This document shows positions 1-11,992 of a stretch of 64,000 nt of DNA, in pieces. Origin of the DNA: Melieria omissa (taxonomy: Eukaryota; Arthropoda; Insecta; Diptera; Ulidiidae); NCBI GenBank assembly GCA_963971225.1, contig OZ020268.1:127658787-127722786 (forward strand). The letters run 5' to 3'. Position 1 is the first letter of the stretch. Every line of letters begins with the position of its first letter. Position numbers and translations under genes: made by a program. The notes under the pieces are model-generated. The model was not told the origin of the DNA. It saw only the letters and a program-made list of their open reading frames with translations, and did no database searches.

Positions 1-1654
1 CGTCTAACCTTTATATTTGTCAAAAACAAACTAGCTATGTATGCGAAGTGGCTGATAATGTTGGGGACATGCGTACTCACATAAAAAACAAAAATCGAGA
101 GTTCCGCATAAAAACCGGCTTTAGTTAGCAAAAGCCGTAAAAGATAAAGTTTTTGATGGAGTCGAAAACCATTCTGTGCTCCCTGTTAGTAAGCGAATTG
201 AAGGTCCAACAGAACTTTCCAAGGGAAAGTTGGATTTTTAAGCATTTTTCGCATTGTACCGTTTTGCCCTTGTAAACAAACTTCTGACTACTGTACGTGT
301 ATGTTATGTTTGTGAAAACCCAGCATAAACTTTTCAGTTTACTGCAGTAATAATTTCCATAGTGTTTGATTTGTGACATGTGGAAACAAAAGCTATAGTA
401 TTCTTTGCTATTAGTTTTTGTACCTGTGTGTTCGCTTTCGCAAGAGCTGCACTCGCCGCGCCTTTATATCTGCTAAGGCAGTCAAATTTTTCATTTAATC
501 TCGAAGACAATCTCATGTTTTTTTTTGGCTTACATGCTTCAAAAGTTGTAAAACAGCTACCCTTTCCTAGACAATCTATAGTTTTGCACCCCGTCACTGC
601 ATAATAACAGCACCCATTATAAGTAATCAACCGAAATTGTTTTTCTCCTCGATGTCTTAATTTCATGAGATTTTGCTGTTGTTCATTATCTGGCTTTGCT
701 CTTTCACACTTTTCCTACATTAGCATAAGTATATATCCTTTTCATTTTATCCCTCTTGTTTCTTTCTCCTTCGGCAATTAGTGTCGCCGAGCGGTTTTCT
801 GCTTTAATTCAGTCTGCTACAATTATTGTGCAGCCAACAATAACTGTCGGCTGACTTTTGTAGTACTTTTCGTGTATCTACCTACATACATGTGTACGAC
901 CACAAACAGCCTAAGGCGATAACATTGATGGACAGGAAAAATTCACGTAAACATGTAGTTCTCTATCTTACAAAGACAAATAATACGCTAGATCTGTATG
1001 AACTACAAAGACATAACTGTATTCGTATTAATTCGATACATCTCATTTTGTTAATACATCCTCCTGCGGCTAAACGTACGGCCAGCCAACCAACTCTTGA
1101 TAGAACGCGATGCCGACATCAAAATCGTACCTAACGAAAATACATCAACGCGTAAGTTTCCACCAATTTTATGATAGTTTTTTTCCCCATTTTCCAGTCC
1201 TGGGATCAGACCCGGGATTCAATCAAACAATATATTTTCACACGTCTACATACTTTTGCATATATTTAAAAAAATTCAAAGTAACTTCAAAGAAACCAAA
1301 TATTACTACAATAAAATAAAATAGTTTTAATTTACATTTCTTAGCACTAGAAATATTATTCCGATCATTTTGAAGGATTTTGCATTTTTAAATAGCTGTT
1401 TTAAAATATATTAAATAAATAAATTAAATATTTCTTCTATGAACTTTTGCTTTGGTTACTATTCTTTTTTCTATCGAGTTCTATAATTGTGTGAAAAATT
1501 TTCCAAATATGAAAAATTTACCTACAAAGGCCAAATGCGGTCATTTTGACTGCAAGCAAAGAAGTGCTTGTAAGTTCAACTTTCGCAAAACACTATCATT
1601 GTAATATTTCTGCGCATTTTTTAATTTTTTTTTTTATTTAAAACTGGTAGGTAG
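1..1654. other. Noncoding, no gene recognised
   Basis: AT-rich sequence with no frame resembling a known protein. A minus-strand frame at 334-666 is cysteine-rich in its first half but has no clear domain, splice context or partner exon. A signal-peptide-like plus frame at 380-604 begins with GTG, not ATG. Neither is called. Confidence 0.6.
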
Positions 1655-1886
1655 CACTGAGCAACAGCCAAAATTTTTCCGAGTTCTAGTAAACCTTTTC
1701 TAAAGGATTTTTGGACGCTGATCACAACTGCGTACTTAGTTTTTTGATTGTTTGAGCGGTTTGTAAGTTACACTGAGCAACAGCCAACATTTTTCCGAGT
1801 TCTAGTAAACCTTTTCTAAAGGATTTTTGGACGCTGATCACAACTGCGTACTTAGTTTTTTGATTGTTTGAGCGGTTTGTAAGTTA
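1655..1886. repeat. Tandem duplication, 116 bp x 2
   Basis: Two adjacent copies of a 116-bp unit (1655-1770 and 1771-1886) differ at only about one base near their start. Each begins CACTGAGCAACAGCCA and ends GGTTTGTAAGTTA. The near identity implies a recent duplication or an assembly duplication. Confidence 0.9.
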
Positions 1887-2013
1887 TTGGTGGTTTTTGC
1901 TAGGAGGTGTTTTCCACGTTTTTTCATCTTTGAATTTTTATTGCATTTAGAATATGTTGAAAAACGCGATAATTTTTTTATGACACAATAACGAATCCTC
2001 AAGCTATAATTTT

Positions 2014-2046
2014 GACTATAGTCGATTTCGATTGGTCAAGGGTTAA
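2014..2046 (-). mobile_element. Right end of a TTAA element with subterminal palindrome
   Basis: Read on the minus strand from 2046, the end is TTAACCCTTG followed by the perfect palindrome GACTATAGTC (2014-2023), centred 28.5 bp from the first T. This matches the layout of the other palindrome-bearing TTAA elements in the window. The opposite end was not found, so only this terminus is called. Confidence 0.5.
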
Positions 2047-2588
2047 CATGGCTATAGCCCTTCAAAGTTCAATTTTCGCGAATTTTTCATAAAAATTCAT
2101 TTAAAATCGGTGTTGCAATTTTCAAAAAGTGTGCAATGTATAGTGTAAGGTTGTAACTTAAACTTATAGAACAGATTTTTTTTATTGTATGTGTCATTCT
2201 CGGCCTATGCTCATTAGAGTGTAAATGCGACTTCATCTTCTGAACACGTGTTTGTATTGAAATCTCCTAATGCTTTTCGCGTCATTGACGAAAGTAGCTA
2301 AAGTATTTTCGCAAGCGTCAATATTTGTCTTTTCAAGGGCATTAACAAAATTTGAATTGGTTAGTAAAGTCATTTACTTTTTGTCATTGAAAGCTGGTGC
2401 TTCATACGTGTAATACAATTTGGACCTTTCTATTCGTGTTTGTATAATGAGAAGAGAAATTTGAATTTGATATTTTATTGCAGTTTTAAACATTGGCTGA
2501 ATATGTAGTAATTTTTATAGTATTTTGTAATTTTTTTTTTTAAGTGATTCAATAGTTTTTTATTCGGCCTTTGAAAAAATTCAAATTG
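2047..2588. other. Noncoding, nothing recognised
   Basis: AT-rich sequence with no gene, RNA or repeat signature that I can support. Confidence 0.5.
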
Positions 2589-2755
2589 CCTGTTATATTT
2601 GACCGAAAAAATAAAAGTCACAAAATAACTGTTATTTTCGACCGATAAAATAAAAGTCAAAAGTAACAGTTATTTTTGCCTGATATGATAAAGGCACAGA
2701 ATAACTTTTATTTTTGTCGGTAAAAATAAAAGTTAAAAGATAACAGTTAAAATCT
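2589..2755. repeat. Degenerate tandem repeat, about 38 bp x 4
   Basis: Four diverged units share the pattern ACTGTTATTTTTGACCG followed by ATAAAATAAAAGTCAAAA. Units begin near 2589, 2628, 2665 and 2704, with a partial fifth at 2742. Each unit has TTATTTT and AAAATAAAA blocks that could pair with each other. Confidence 0.7.
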
Positions 2756-2939
2756 AACTTTTTTGATAAAAAACCATAACCGGTACGGTCCCTGCTCAAA
2801 AGATACATTTCAGATTAATCTTATTTCTTGCTCAACGATAATGGTAGATCTGAAAATTGAAAAACAGGTAACAAAAACTTTAGAAAACACTGCGCTTTGA
2901 AGTAAACAAACAACTCAGTCTTTCTTTTTTTATATTTGA

Positions 2940-3920
2940 GTAAGGGAGAGGGCTGGGGTGTGAACCGGGTTTTGTTTTTTGGCTCTAACATTTCACAGAA
3001 TAAAGATATCGAAAAATCGAAGATACCGTTGGAAAGGTGAATATATAACGCAACTTTTTATGAAGACAGATTACCGTTTTGATTGAAATTTAACTCTCTA
3101 CGTCCAATTTTCTAAGGACTTGATTTTTCGCTTTTCCAAAAAAGTGGCTGGGTTGTGAACCATCTGGAAAATCCCTATTAAAGTCGGAAAATACGAAGAA
3201 AACACCCATAATTTTTAAGTACATTGAGAATTTATTTAATCAGGAAGCCTCAAGAGGTGAAAAAAAGTTATAATGACGCCTCTTAGGCCAAAAAATCGCA
3301 ATGAATGAAACTGCTCAGTTTTTTAAATTTTCATCCTAATCTGTGTCGGAATGTTTGCATGTGAAATACGAACGTGTTCTCGTATTGGCTCACTTCAAGT
3401 GAACACAACGAAATCGAGTGAAATTATATAAAATGACTTTATTTTTATATATCCGTCCATATTTGACAGTGTTAGAACAAATGTAGTACGAAAAACAGGT
3501 GGTTCATAACCCAGCCACCTCAGTGGTTCACAGCCCAACCACGATGCCATTTTGGAAACTTTAAAATAAACGACACTTCCAATCATAATTCGACATAAAC
3601 AAATATTGCATCATAAAATAGAATCAAAACACTAAATAAACATGTATTACACAAACCTTTTTGCAATAAGCTCAGTCACTAAGATAGCACTTTAAAAAAA
3701 AGCCAAGAAGTTTTCGCAGTCGATTTTCAAACACGATGTCTTTCAAACTCGATTGCTGCCACAAGCAATACATGTTTGTACTTCGGTGTAACCACAAAAG
3801 CAGAGTCATATCATAAGACAAAATTGACAGTTGAAAGATTGGCGATATGTCAATTAGGGAAAGAAAAAATGGCAATGGTTCACACCCCAGCCTGGTTCAC
3901 AACCCAGCCCTCTCCCTTAC
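2940..3920. mobile_element. Foldback/MITE-like element with repeated GGCTGGG-TGTGAACC motif
   Basis: The ends are inverted: GTAAGGGAGAGGGCTGGG at 2940-2957 and its complement at 3903-3920, nearly perfect over 18 bp. A 16-bp motif (consensus GGCTGGGTTGTGAACC) occurs at 2951 and 3146 on the plus strand and at 3501, 3525, 3877 and 3894 on the minus strand, so copies point inward from both halves. No transposase frame is present and no target duplication could be fixed. A non-autonomous DNA element is the simplest reading. Confidence 0.65.
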
Positions 3921-4332
3921 CTATATATATAAATATATATTTGAGTATAATAATAACACTGGACAACATCATGACTGTTGCATTAAGTTTTTTACATGAT
4001 TCTGAATAGTTTTTTCACGCTGATTTCAAAACCATATTCCGTTTTTATACAACAGTTCTAGTTTTCGCAAAAAATGGGCGTGTCACTTTTTCGAATTTGC
4101 CTCGACTTTTTTTACATTACATTTACTGAAACTTCCGAACAAATTATCCTATCGACATGATTTTTCTATCGTTACACTTACAACATGTCACGCCATCTTT
4201 TCTGACATTAATCAATTATTATGCGTTCTAAATTGGCGTTGTATTAAGGTTTCAAAGTAGGAAAATATTGAATTTCAAGGCGTTTTTTTTGTTGTATGTT
4301 TCATAAATCAAGTTACGAAGTATATGAATATC
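3921..4332. other. Noncoding, nothing recognised
   Basis: AT-rich stretch. Around 4073-4200 it resembles the 'GGGCGTG... accgtaag' type of diverged repeat also seen near 16300, 42340 and 42890, but too weakly to delimit. Confidence 0.4.
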
Positions 4333-4841
4333 TTAACGCGTTTCCTTCCTCTGTTGCGTATACGCAACGTTACTATTTAAAAAATTCGTATGTGCAGTGT
4401 GTGTGAGGTATTGCGATAAATTTTTTTTTTGTTCGGAAGGTATATCCTTAGGCTTTCTTCCCCTCCATATCTCAACCACCTACAAAACACACACTGACAC
4501 ACAGACTTATATATGTAGACACATGTTTTTCAGACAAAGTTTGAATCGCACACTAAAAATTGTCAAACGTTAATTCTTTTTTTGGTCGAAATGAAAATAC
4601 GTTCACATAAAGGCATGGAAAAATTATAATTGGTTTGTGAATTATCTGGGTGTCATTATGCGTGTTCTAGATAAGTCTCGAATCTGTCTTGCGTGCACGC
4701 AACGTTGGCGCGTTGTTCGACAAATGAATTTAAATTAAAATGAAATTATATAAAATAAGTTTTTTAAGAATAACTGATAGCATATATATCGATTTTACTT
4801 GAATAATAACTTTTTTCGCAAAAACGGCGAAAATGGGTTAA
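4333..4841 (+). mobile_element. TTAA-flanked non-autonomous element (piggyBac-like), palindrome type
   Basis: It is bounded by TTAA at 4333-4336 and 4838-4841. The ends read TTAACGCGTTTCC and, on the minus strand, TTAACCCATTTTC. A perfect 16-bp palindrome, GTTGCGTATACGCAAC, lies at 4353-4368, centred 28.5 bp from the left end. A second palindrome with the same arms (TTGCGTGCACGCAA, 4689-4702) lies about 145 bp from the right end. There is no coding capacity. TTAA targets and CCCT-like ends fit the piggyBac superfamily by general knowledge, but no transposase is present to confirm it. Confidence 0.6.
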
Positions 4842-5176
4842 GAAGGAACATCAAGCAATACAACACAGCCAAATTATTTGGCGGAATACACATTCGCATC
4901 GAAATAAAAGATAACATAGCCATTTTCACCACTTTTCATACTATTTCCTTAAAAAATTGGGAGCCTCAAAATTTGAAATTACGATAAAAAATATGGAAAA
5001 AGTAGAGGAAAATCTGAAAAAGTTACACGGTACCTGTATCTCACTAACTAGAGCTGCTACAAAAAATCTGAGGGTACATTCGAAATTAGCGCACCCAAGT
5101 TAGTAAAAAACAGTAGAAAAACTCCATGCAACAGAAAAACAAAGTTCGATTTTGTTGTCCTGTGTAATTAATAATA
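4842..5176. other. Noncoding, nothing recognised
   Basis: AT-rich spacer between a TTAA element and a SINE; no supported feature. Confidence 0.5.
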
Positions 5177-5476
5177 ATTGACTGGCACGACAGCCGATAT
5201 CGCGACTAAGGCCTAGCTACCCGCAACCATCCGTGTTATGCGTGCGAATTTGTACAGGGTTGGAAGGGACCTACCGTTTTATGCCGATTCCGAACGGCAA
5301 GTTTTTCATAGGCAATTTTACTCTCAGAGGTTTGCCATTTCCTGCTGAGAGGACAGCCGCCAAAAAAAAATTTTTGTTTTTTCGGTGTTAATAGAAACGG
5401 AGTCTTGAACCTGGGTTCGAGCGTAGCATTTGACTCTCGGCCCAACGCACTAGCCAGCTGAGCTACTGCCGCTGAG
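5177..5476 (-). mobile_element. tRNA-derived SINE, family A (copy 1)
   Basis: Read on the minus strand, the head has a tRNA-like A box (TAGCTCAGCTGG) and B box (GGTTCAAGACTCC). The body contains the family blocks 'cctgctgagaggac', 'tccgaacggc' and 'gggacctac'. The 3' end reads GTGCCAGTCAATT followed by short ATT/AAT repeats. It is nearly full length (about 300 bp). Related copies lie at 14230, 33555, 42000, 58708 and 60186. Confidence 0.8.
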
Positions 5477-5699
5477 TATACTAAATCTTAAAGATATATA
5501 CAAAATAAGTTAGATAAGTAGTTATTGGAACCACATTTACATTCAAGGAAGCAAACAAAAAACTAATTACATGAATAGCTTGAGTGGAAATATACAGGGT
5601 TTTTCATCATGAGCCGAAAAAGTAAATAAAGAAAAAAAATCAATTAAAATTTGAATTTTGATGAAACTTTATTATCAACATAATATTTGGTTTATGCCA

Positions 5700-6671
5700 T
5701 TAGTAATGGAATATGACATCATTCAAATGACCGCCACGTGCAGCCTGGCACACCTCTATTCTTTTTAGGTAATTTTCGATGACTTTTTTACATATAGCAG
5801 GCTGTAAGGCGCTAAGAACTGCACGTATGTTGTCCCTCAAATGCTCCAGAGTCTGCGGATTGTCTTTATAGACTTGGTCTTTCGCGTAGCGCCAAAGAAA
5901 AAAGTCCAAAGAGTTCAAATCACACGATCTTGACGGCCAATTAGCATCACCAAAACGCGAAATTATGCGTTCATCGAACCTGGTTCGCAATTCTGTCATG
6001 TTCGGTCATACGACCATAACGTTCAGAATTGACGGTAACGGTCTGTCCTTCGTCATTTTCGGCCCTATGACAACACCGGACCATAATGCACACCAAACAG
6101 TGACTAGGTGGATGCATTGGGCGCTCGACAACCACGTGTGGATTTTCTGAGGCCCACACATGACAATTTTGACTATTAACGTAACCGCCGAGGTGAAAAT
6201 GTGCTTCATCGCTGAAAAAAATTTCTGTTTCAAGCACCCATTCGGCGTAGTTTCGACGCATTCTGTGATCTCCGGCTCCAATTTCTGCACCAACTGAACT
6301 TTGTATGGATGAAGATGCAAATCGAAATGCAAAATACGCCAAATTGAGGTGATGGAGATGTCCAATTGTTCTGAACGCCGGGGAAGCGATAAATTCGGGT
6401 CATCTTCAACGCTGGCAGCTACAGCAGCAATATGTTCGGACGAACGAGCAGGGCGATTACGTATTGGCCTCTATACATTTTGTACAGGACCAGTTCGTTC
6501 GAATTTCGCCAATAAATCCGAAATTGTTGACAAAGCAGGCCAACCGTGATGTCCGAAATCCATCCTTAGTGCGCGAAAAGTGATGCTCAAATTTTCACCA
6601 TTTTTATAGTGAATTTTCACTATGTTTACACGTTGAGCGATGCTAAATCGGTCCATTTTCATAAATGGCAA
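5700..6671 (-). pseudogene. Mariner-family transposase relic (long-spacing type)
   Basis: The N-terminus starts at ATG 6671 and contains MDRFSIAQRVNIVKIHY, as in the helix-turn-helix region of this family. The catalytic region follows in broken frames: FSDEAHFHLGGYVN (first Asp), ENPHVVVERPMHP and TVTVNSERYGRM, then RSCDLNSLDFFLW (third Asp) and the C-terminal RGGHLNDVIFHY. Between SERYGRM and the RTRFDERII block, the segment that should hold the second catalytic Asp is missing. Frames also shift near 6340-6365 and 6470-6490. The gene is therefore inactive. The C-terminus is intact to its stop at 5700. Confidence 0.85.
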
Positions 6672-6877
6672 ACACTAAACTATAATATTAATTTCGCCAA
6701 TAAATCCGAAATTGTTGACAAAGCAGGCCAACCGTGATGTCCGAAATCCATCCTTAGTGCGCGAAAAGTGATGCTCAAATTTTCACCATTTTTATAGTGA
6801 ATTTTCACTATGTTTACACGTTGAGCGATGCTAAATCGGTCCATTTTCATAAATGGCAAACACTAAACTATAATATT
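6502..6877. repeat. 188-bp tandem duplication inside the mariner
   Basis: Copies at 6502-6689 and 6690-6877 are essentially identical. Each contains the transposase start codon and the first roughly 55 codons, so the element has two 5' coding ends. Confidence 0.9.
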
Positions 6878-6929
6878 AATTGTTAAACGCAGGGCTGCCA
6901 AAGTTTTCGGTTCGAAATTAAAAACCCTG

Positions 6930-7432
6930 TATTTAGTTTTGCTTTTTAGCGTATTTGTAGGTTTTTTTCCGGACTTGAATGTGAATGTGGGTCCGGATCT
7001 TCCTTTGTTTGTATTTGTATTTAGAACTTCAGATGAAGTTGAAGAAATAGACGAAACAAGAAACACAGTTGTGTGAATTAAATGAAGCAATCCATATTCT
7101 TATTTTTGCGATAGCTGCACGTGAGTAGCAGAACTGCTCTAGATGCACTGATAGGTTTAGGGTAGATATAAACCCAACTGAGAAACATATATATATAACA
7201 GAATCAAAGTCGCTCAAACACCAAGAACCTAATCTGGCACTTTAGTCATTTCGCAGTGAATATCATATGTAGCTATCATACGCCACCATAAGTACTCGTA
7301 ATTGTAGCTTACTGAGCGAAGAAAAAGCTGACGTGAGCTAAAATCTATCTTTCCGTAAACATCCTCTTCCGAGAAGGAAAATGGTAGTGCAGGCGAAAAT
7401 TCTACGACAACGCATACATACAGCATCAGCGG
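6930..7432. other. Noncoding, nothing recognised
   Basis: Spacer between a mariner and a hAT-like element. The open frames here show no protein-like pattern. Confidence 0.5.
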
Positions 7433-8013
7433 CAGTGGCGTGCCCAAAGGAGTTTTTGGGTATTAAGCACCATATATATCAGTAATCAATATGTTCAAAC
7501 AATTCGCATGTTAAAGATTAGAAAATGTAGCCCTTTGCGTTTTCGGAAGTCAACTTCAAAATTAGAGTTGTATGTATTTTGTATTATCACTTTATCATTA
7601 CCATAAAACAACAAAAAAATATTCTTAGAAACTGAACGAAGATAAACTTAGGGGGTCTTGCTTCGCTGTCCATACACAAAGATATGGACATTACTCCAGA
7701 AGAAAACTTAGACGATGAAATTGGTTTATCAATTCAAATAAAAGTTTCATCACTTTTAAAAGAAAATTTAATATTGGCTTTTTATTGGATGCACATTTTC
7801 GAACCGATGACACCAACATTCTGTAATTTCAGGCATAATAACTCTGTTGAAATTTTGTTTGGGACCTTTTTAACGCACTAAGTCACATGTAGATGGCCAC
7901 CATACCCTATTCCGAACGTCCAGTTTAGTTTACAACACACGTAATAACGAATCTGCTACAACAATTTTTTGTTTTTAAATCCCTTCTACGACTTAGTTCT
8001 AGCTACGCCCCCA
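7433..8013. mobile_element. hAT-like non-autonomous element
   Basis: The left end is CAGTGGCGTGCCC; the right end, read on the minus strand, is TGGGGGCGTAGCTAG. These agree imperfectly. Flanking 8-mers are ATCAGCGG (7425-7432) and TACAGCGG (8014-8021), 6 of 8 identical. hAT elements make 8-bp target duplications and often begin CAGNGGCG. There is no transposase frame. Confidence 0.45.
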
Positions 8014-8021
8014 TACAGCGG

Positions 8022-9071
8022 TGACACCAAAATAAAACTGAAATAGATTAATTGGTGTCTTGTAAAGCAACATGACAGAGTTTAATACTTTCCATCCTTT
8101 CCAGTTTACGGTTCACTTCCATGGTTGCGAAGTTAGTAGCTCGGTTCTCTTCATGCTTAAAACTCGCGTGCGCGCGGCGTCACCCGCCTGTCATATGGTG
8201 CCAGAAGATTAATATATATGAATTTTTATTTTGCGTGCAAGCATAATAAATGAGGCGCCATGTCTTCCAGACTATTCGTATTGAGAGTTTGTCTCTTAGC
8301 TGTACGTTTACGTTTCAACCTAAGCCAGCCAACCCTCGAACAGCGCACAGGGAAGGCAACGGAACGATTGAGCTTAAGTTTGAACTTTTGTTGTGGAAAA
8401 CGAACACATCAGAATGGTTTTCAGAACATACCTATTTCAGCTTAGTAGACGCTTTAAATGCAAAGTAAAAAACCATGCGCTTAACACTTATTTCCATTCA
8501 CAAAAAGCACATTCATTTGTTGAATGCCAAACGAAATTAAAACGTATGTGTTCTACTTCTACTTGCGTTTTTGCCATTTCCTTAGAAAAAAGAAGAATAA
8601 AGTATTTGAGAGCAATTTCGTTATGCTTGACCAACTTATAAGCTTTTTATCATGCAATACAAACATGTATATGTTATGTCGCATCTTTTGATTTCTCGTT
8701 TTTTTTAAGAAAATGAAATGTTATGTAAAAAATCGCACATATCCACAGATGAACTAAATATCTTTTCACATGTAAAATTGTTCGTGTCTGAGAGCAACTT
8801 AACGGACAGAAATGCATGACGCAGTTATTCGACCACAGCTCCTTTTCGTATTGCAATTTCCATGCCAAAAAGAAACCGGACCATAGCAACCTAATAGTTT
8901 CATTGTTAATACAGTCCAAACTCAAATCATTATATAAAAAACCCAAAACATTTGCCCAATTAGAAATTCTGCAGTCTCTGATCTTAACCCCTTCTTGCAA
9001 GGCTTAATTTCCTTATTGTTGTCTAAAACTTAAAAAATTATGATGGTAAATGATGGTTGTGCAAAGGTGTA
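8022..9071. other. Noncoding, no gene recognised
   Basis: Includes a CG-rich patch at 8165-8210. Overlapping short frames at 8250-8640 have plausible starts, and one begins with a hydrophobic segment, but none has recognisable similarity or splice structure. Confidence 0.45.
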
Positions 9072-9112
9072 CTATTTCCCGCGGAGAGGGCACCCGCCGG
9101 AAAGAAAATTGC
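9072..9112 (-). mobile_element. Short fragment of SINE family A
   Basis: The blocks 'tttcccgcggagagggcacccgcc' and following A-rich bases match the 'tttcctgctgagaggacagccgcc' segment of the family A body. Flanking sequence no longer aligns. Confidence 0.35.
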
Positions 9113-11992
9113 TTTTATCTAAAGATGCCGACGTCCACAAAGAATCAAACATGAGTTGAGCGGCTCTTAAAATTCGCAGTTCAACCATCGTTAAAACAAC
9201 AAACCAAAACAAAATTTAGTGGTAGATAGTGGTAGTACCCAATTGAATGAGCTAGAGCATGATAATGTTGTGCAGACGGATAACAAGTCTAACATGATGC
9301 TGGAGCTGCTCGAGCTGCTCAAACTAAAGTGTGCATAGGTACATAATTGAATAGTGAGAGAAAGAGATTTTCAATTTTAAATGAATTTAATCTTTGAATC
9401 AATGTACCTATTTCGAGTTAGGAACATAAATAAAAAACATTTTTAAAATAAATGCATAGCACGATTAGTACCAGCAGCAACAAAATAAAAACAAAATACA
9501 ACAGCAAAATCTCGTTAACAATTTCAACTTGCTTCGATTGTTTCCCTTCGGAACCCAATCGGGTCAACCATTAGACGACTCGGTGTGACAGCCATGTTTG
9601 GCAGGAGTGTCAAATGTCGGTCATAAATATTGCAAATGTTTGTGTGCCCGCCCTATGAAAACACACAAACATACTTCAATCTCAAACATCGAAAGTCTAT
9701 GTTTATAAGGACAGCAGCAATCGTTGGAACAAGTTGCGACCAGTCGTGCTTCATAACTAGAGTTACTGCAAAACACCGACTTGCGACCGTGTCAGCCCGC
9801 GCTTCCAATCTGCACATCGCAAATCCCATGATCTTTGTTCGTAGTAAACGATAATAAACAACAAAACAGTATGAAGTAGTGGCATTCGAAAAATCAAATA
9901 CCCATGGCAAGCTCTTGAATTCAATCCAGTTCAGTTTAGTCCAATCCAATTCATTTGACATGAATGAAGCCAACTTTTATGGTGCTTGCTGTTAGTTTGG
10001 CCATTGCCCTAGCATGAGTGTATGAGTTTGTAAACGTAATGTTACAATTTGTTACATGTGTAAATGTGTGTGGTGAAAGCACTCGAGGGACCTTATAGCA
10101 AATACATATAAATTTTTATCCTTACTGAAGAGCACGGCCGGCTTTACGTTCATCAACCCACCCCTTACACATAACTTAAGTAGAGAGGAGCTGAAACACT
10201 GAATTCTATCACGGAAATTGGGAAAACGCGAACATAAACTTAATATCTTTGCAAGTCAGAATTGGCATTCAAATACATATAGATCCAGTTCTCTTGTGAG
10301 AATTATATGTTATGAAAACAAGTAGTAAAATTGTGAAGTATAATCCCAAACTGCTGCTCATTGCTAACTGTCCCCTAAAAGTAATATTATTAACTATGAA
10401 AATCTTTTAATCGGCCGTTCAAAATCGACATAAAATCATCAGTACACAAATACGCACTTACATCAAAGATAGTTGCGATGTGTTAGGCCTCAGTCAATTA
10501 AATACTATAGTCTGCCGTGCTGTATGTATCTATGTAGAATCAAACGATTGTTATTTAAAACATAAAAGTGAAACTAAGTTCTTTGAGATTCTAGATTCCT
10601 AAGAAAAAGTCCATCACTATTCGCATGAGATATACAGATCTGGCAATGAGAAAAAGGCTGCCAAAAAATATTAACAACAATAACAGAAAATAACAAGTCA
10701 ACATATAAACAACGAAAAAGAAGCGAATGACAAAAATAAATTGAAAGCGAACGAAACAAATAAAAATAATGTCGAAAACAGAAACAGAAGCGATAATAAA
10801 AGCAGAGGGTGAATATGTATGTATAAATTGAGTACATAGAAACTTTATGACTTTAGGAGGGGTGGTAGGATAGCAGAAATCGGCAATAGCAAATACGAGA
10901 ACAATACTACTAGTTTTGGCTCTATTGCGGTTACTGGAGCAACTAAGTTCACTGCTGGATCCTATTTTCATCGCTTTAACAGACGCAAAGTCAAACATCA
11001 ACAGGAACACTTTAACTAAAGCCATATATGTATGTTTTATGCGCTAAATTGTATGTACATTGGGTTGTTTGTATTTTTGTTCGTTTATATTAAAGAGCCA
11101 GCGGCTACACAAATACTCACACCAAAAAAATATTCTCGCAATCCTTACTTTACGACAAAAAAAGAAAAGAAGGGGGAGTTCTTGCGTTTGGCTGTGCATA
11201 GTTCCCATAATGGGAAAAAATCTGCTAAAACAACAAAATTATACCGGAAACTCTATGGTGCTCTCAGGCTCCTTTTATTCATTGAACATGCGTAGCACCG
11301 ATTACACTGCCGACTGCTATAACCACGCCCGTATTTTATTGTATAACGTTGTTTTATTTACGAGCGCGTCAATATGTGGGAACTGCGAATGAAATTAATC
11401 ACAGGTCACTTATCATCGATTGCAAAAGCAATACAACCCCATGTTAATACCGTAACTAGCAACAAAATCGATTGTCCTGTGGAAATATGAACAAATAATA
11501 CTCACTTCTTCCGCATTAACTGCGTAACAGGCTTAAGAATTCGAGGAAAATATTTCAAATCAGACATTCACGTTCTCTGTGTTCTGCCAATGGGCAGTAC
11601 AATCTTTAATCACAATACAATCTTAAATCACATTATTGGTCTCATTTAGAAAGACCGCTTAAAATGATAGGAGTTGATACACTTGTTTTATCGAAGAAAT
11701 GTAAAATTGTACATTTTCTAAAAGTTCGGAAAAATGTTCATAAAAATCCATGTTTTTCCATTGGAAAACGAACAGAAAACAGCCCTGATTTTTTAAAATG
11801 TTCTTTTTATTTCTTTGTTTCCGTCGCTTTATTTGGTTTCATTATTTCTATCTGTTGTCCTTAATAGCCCCGAAAACTACTTGACTGATTGAACGGAGTT
11901 TTGACACAATGGGTGCCAGGGTAAGGTTTCTAGATATGTATCTTGTTGTTTATGGGCAGGAATCGTAGTCCCGCCCATACTTCTCAAATCTA
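9113..11992. other. Noncoding, no gene recognised
   Basis: Nearly 2.9 kb with no supported gene. Frames at 9653-9973 and 10591-11025 (minus) are open but low-complexity, with no domain pattern. The sequence is AT-rich and shows no large repeats on reading. Confidence 0.5.

Larger units (their letters stand above)
5595..6929 (-). mobile_element. Mariner/Tc1 element, internally deleted, with TA flanks
   Basis: Inverted ends beginning CAGGGTTTTT at 5595 and 6929 are each flanked by TA. About 21 of the first 28 end bases agree. The element carries a broken minus-strand transposase and an internal 188-bp tandem duplication (6502-6877). By family knowledge the protein resembles the long-spacing (DD41D, rosa-like) branch of the mariner group. 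The length, 1335 bp, is inflated by the duplication. Confidence 0.85.

Noticed and set aside
380..604. Plus-strand frame with a signal-peptide-like start
   Set aside because: It begins with GTG; there is no ATG in that frame, so it is not a plausible fly gene.
334..666. Minus-strand 110-codon frame with several cysteines
   Set aside because: The cysteine spacing hints at a small secreted inhibitor fold but does not fit a Kunitz pattern, and no signal peptide or second exon is visible.
8260..8445. Short frame with a hydrophobic N-terminus (MSSRLFVLRVCLLAV)
   Set aside because: Overlaps other equally open frames, has no similarity and no cleavage-site or splice context.
10591..11025. 144-codon minus frame with membrane-like segments
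   Set aside because: Phe/Ile-rich composition expected of AT-rich noncoding DNA; no domain or conserved motif.
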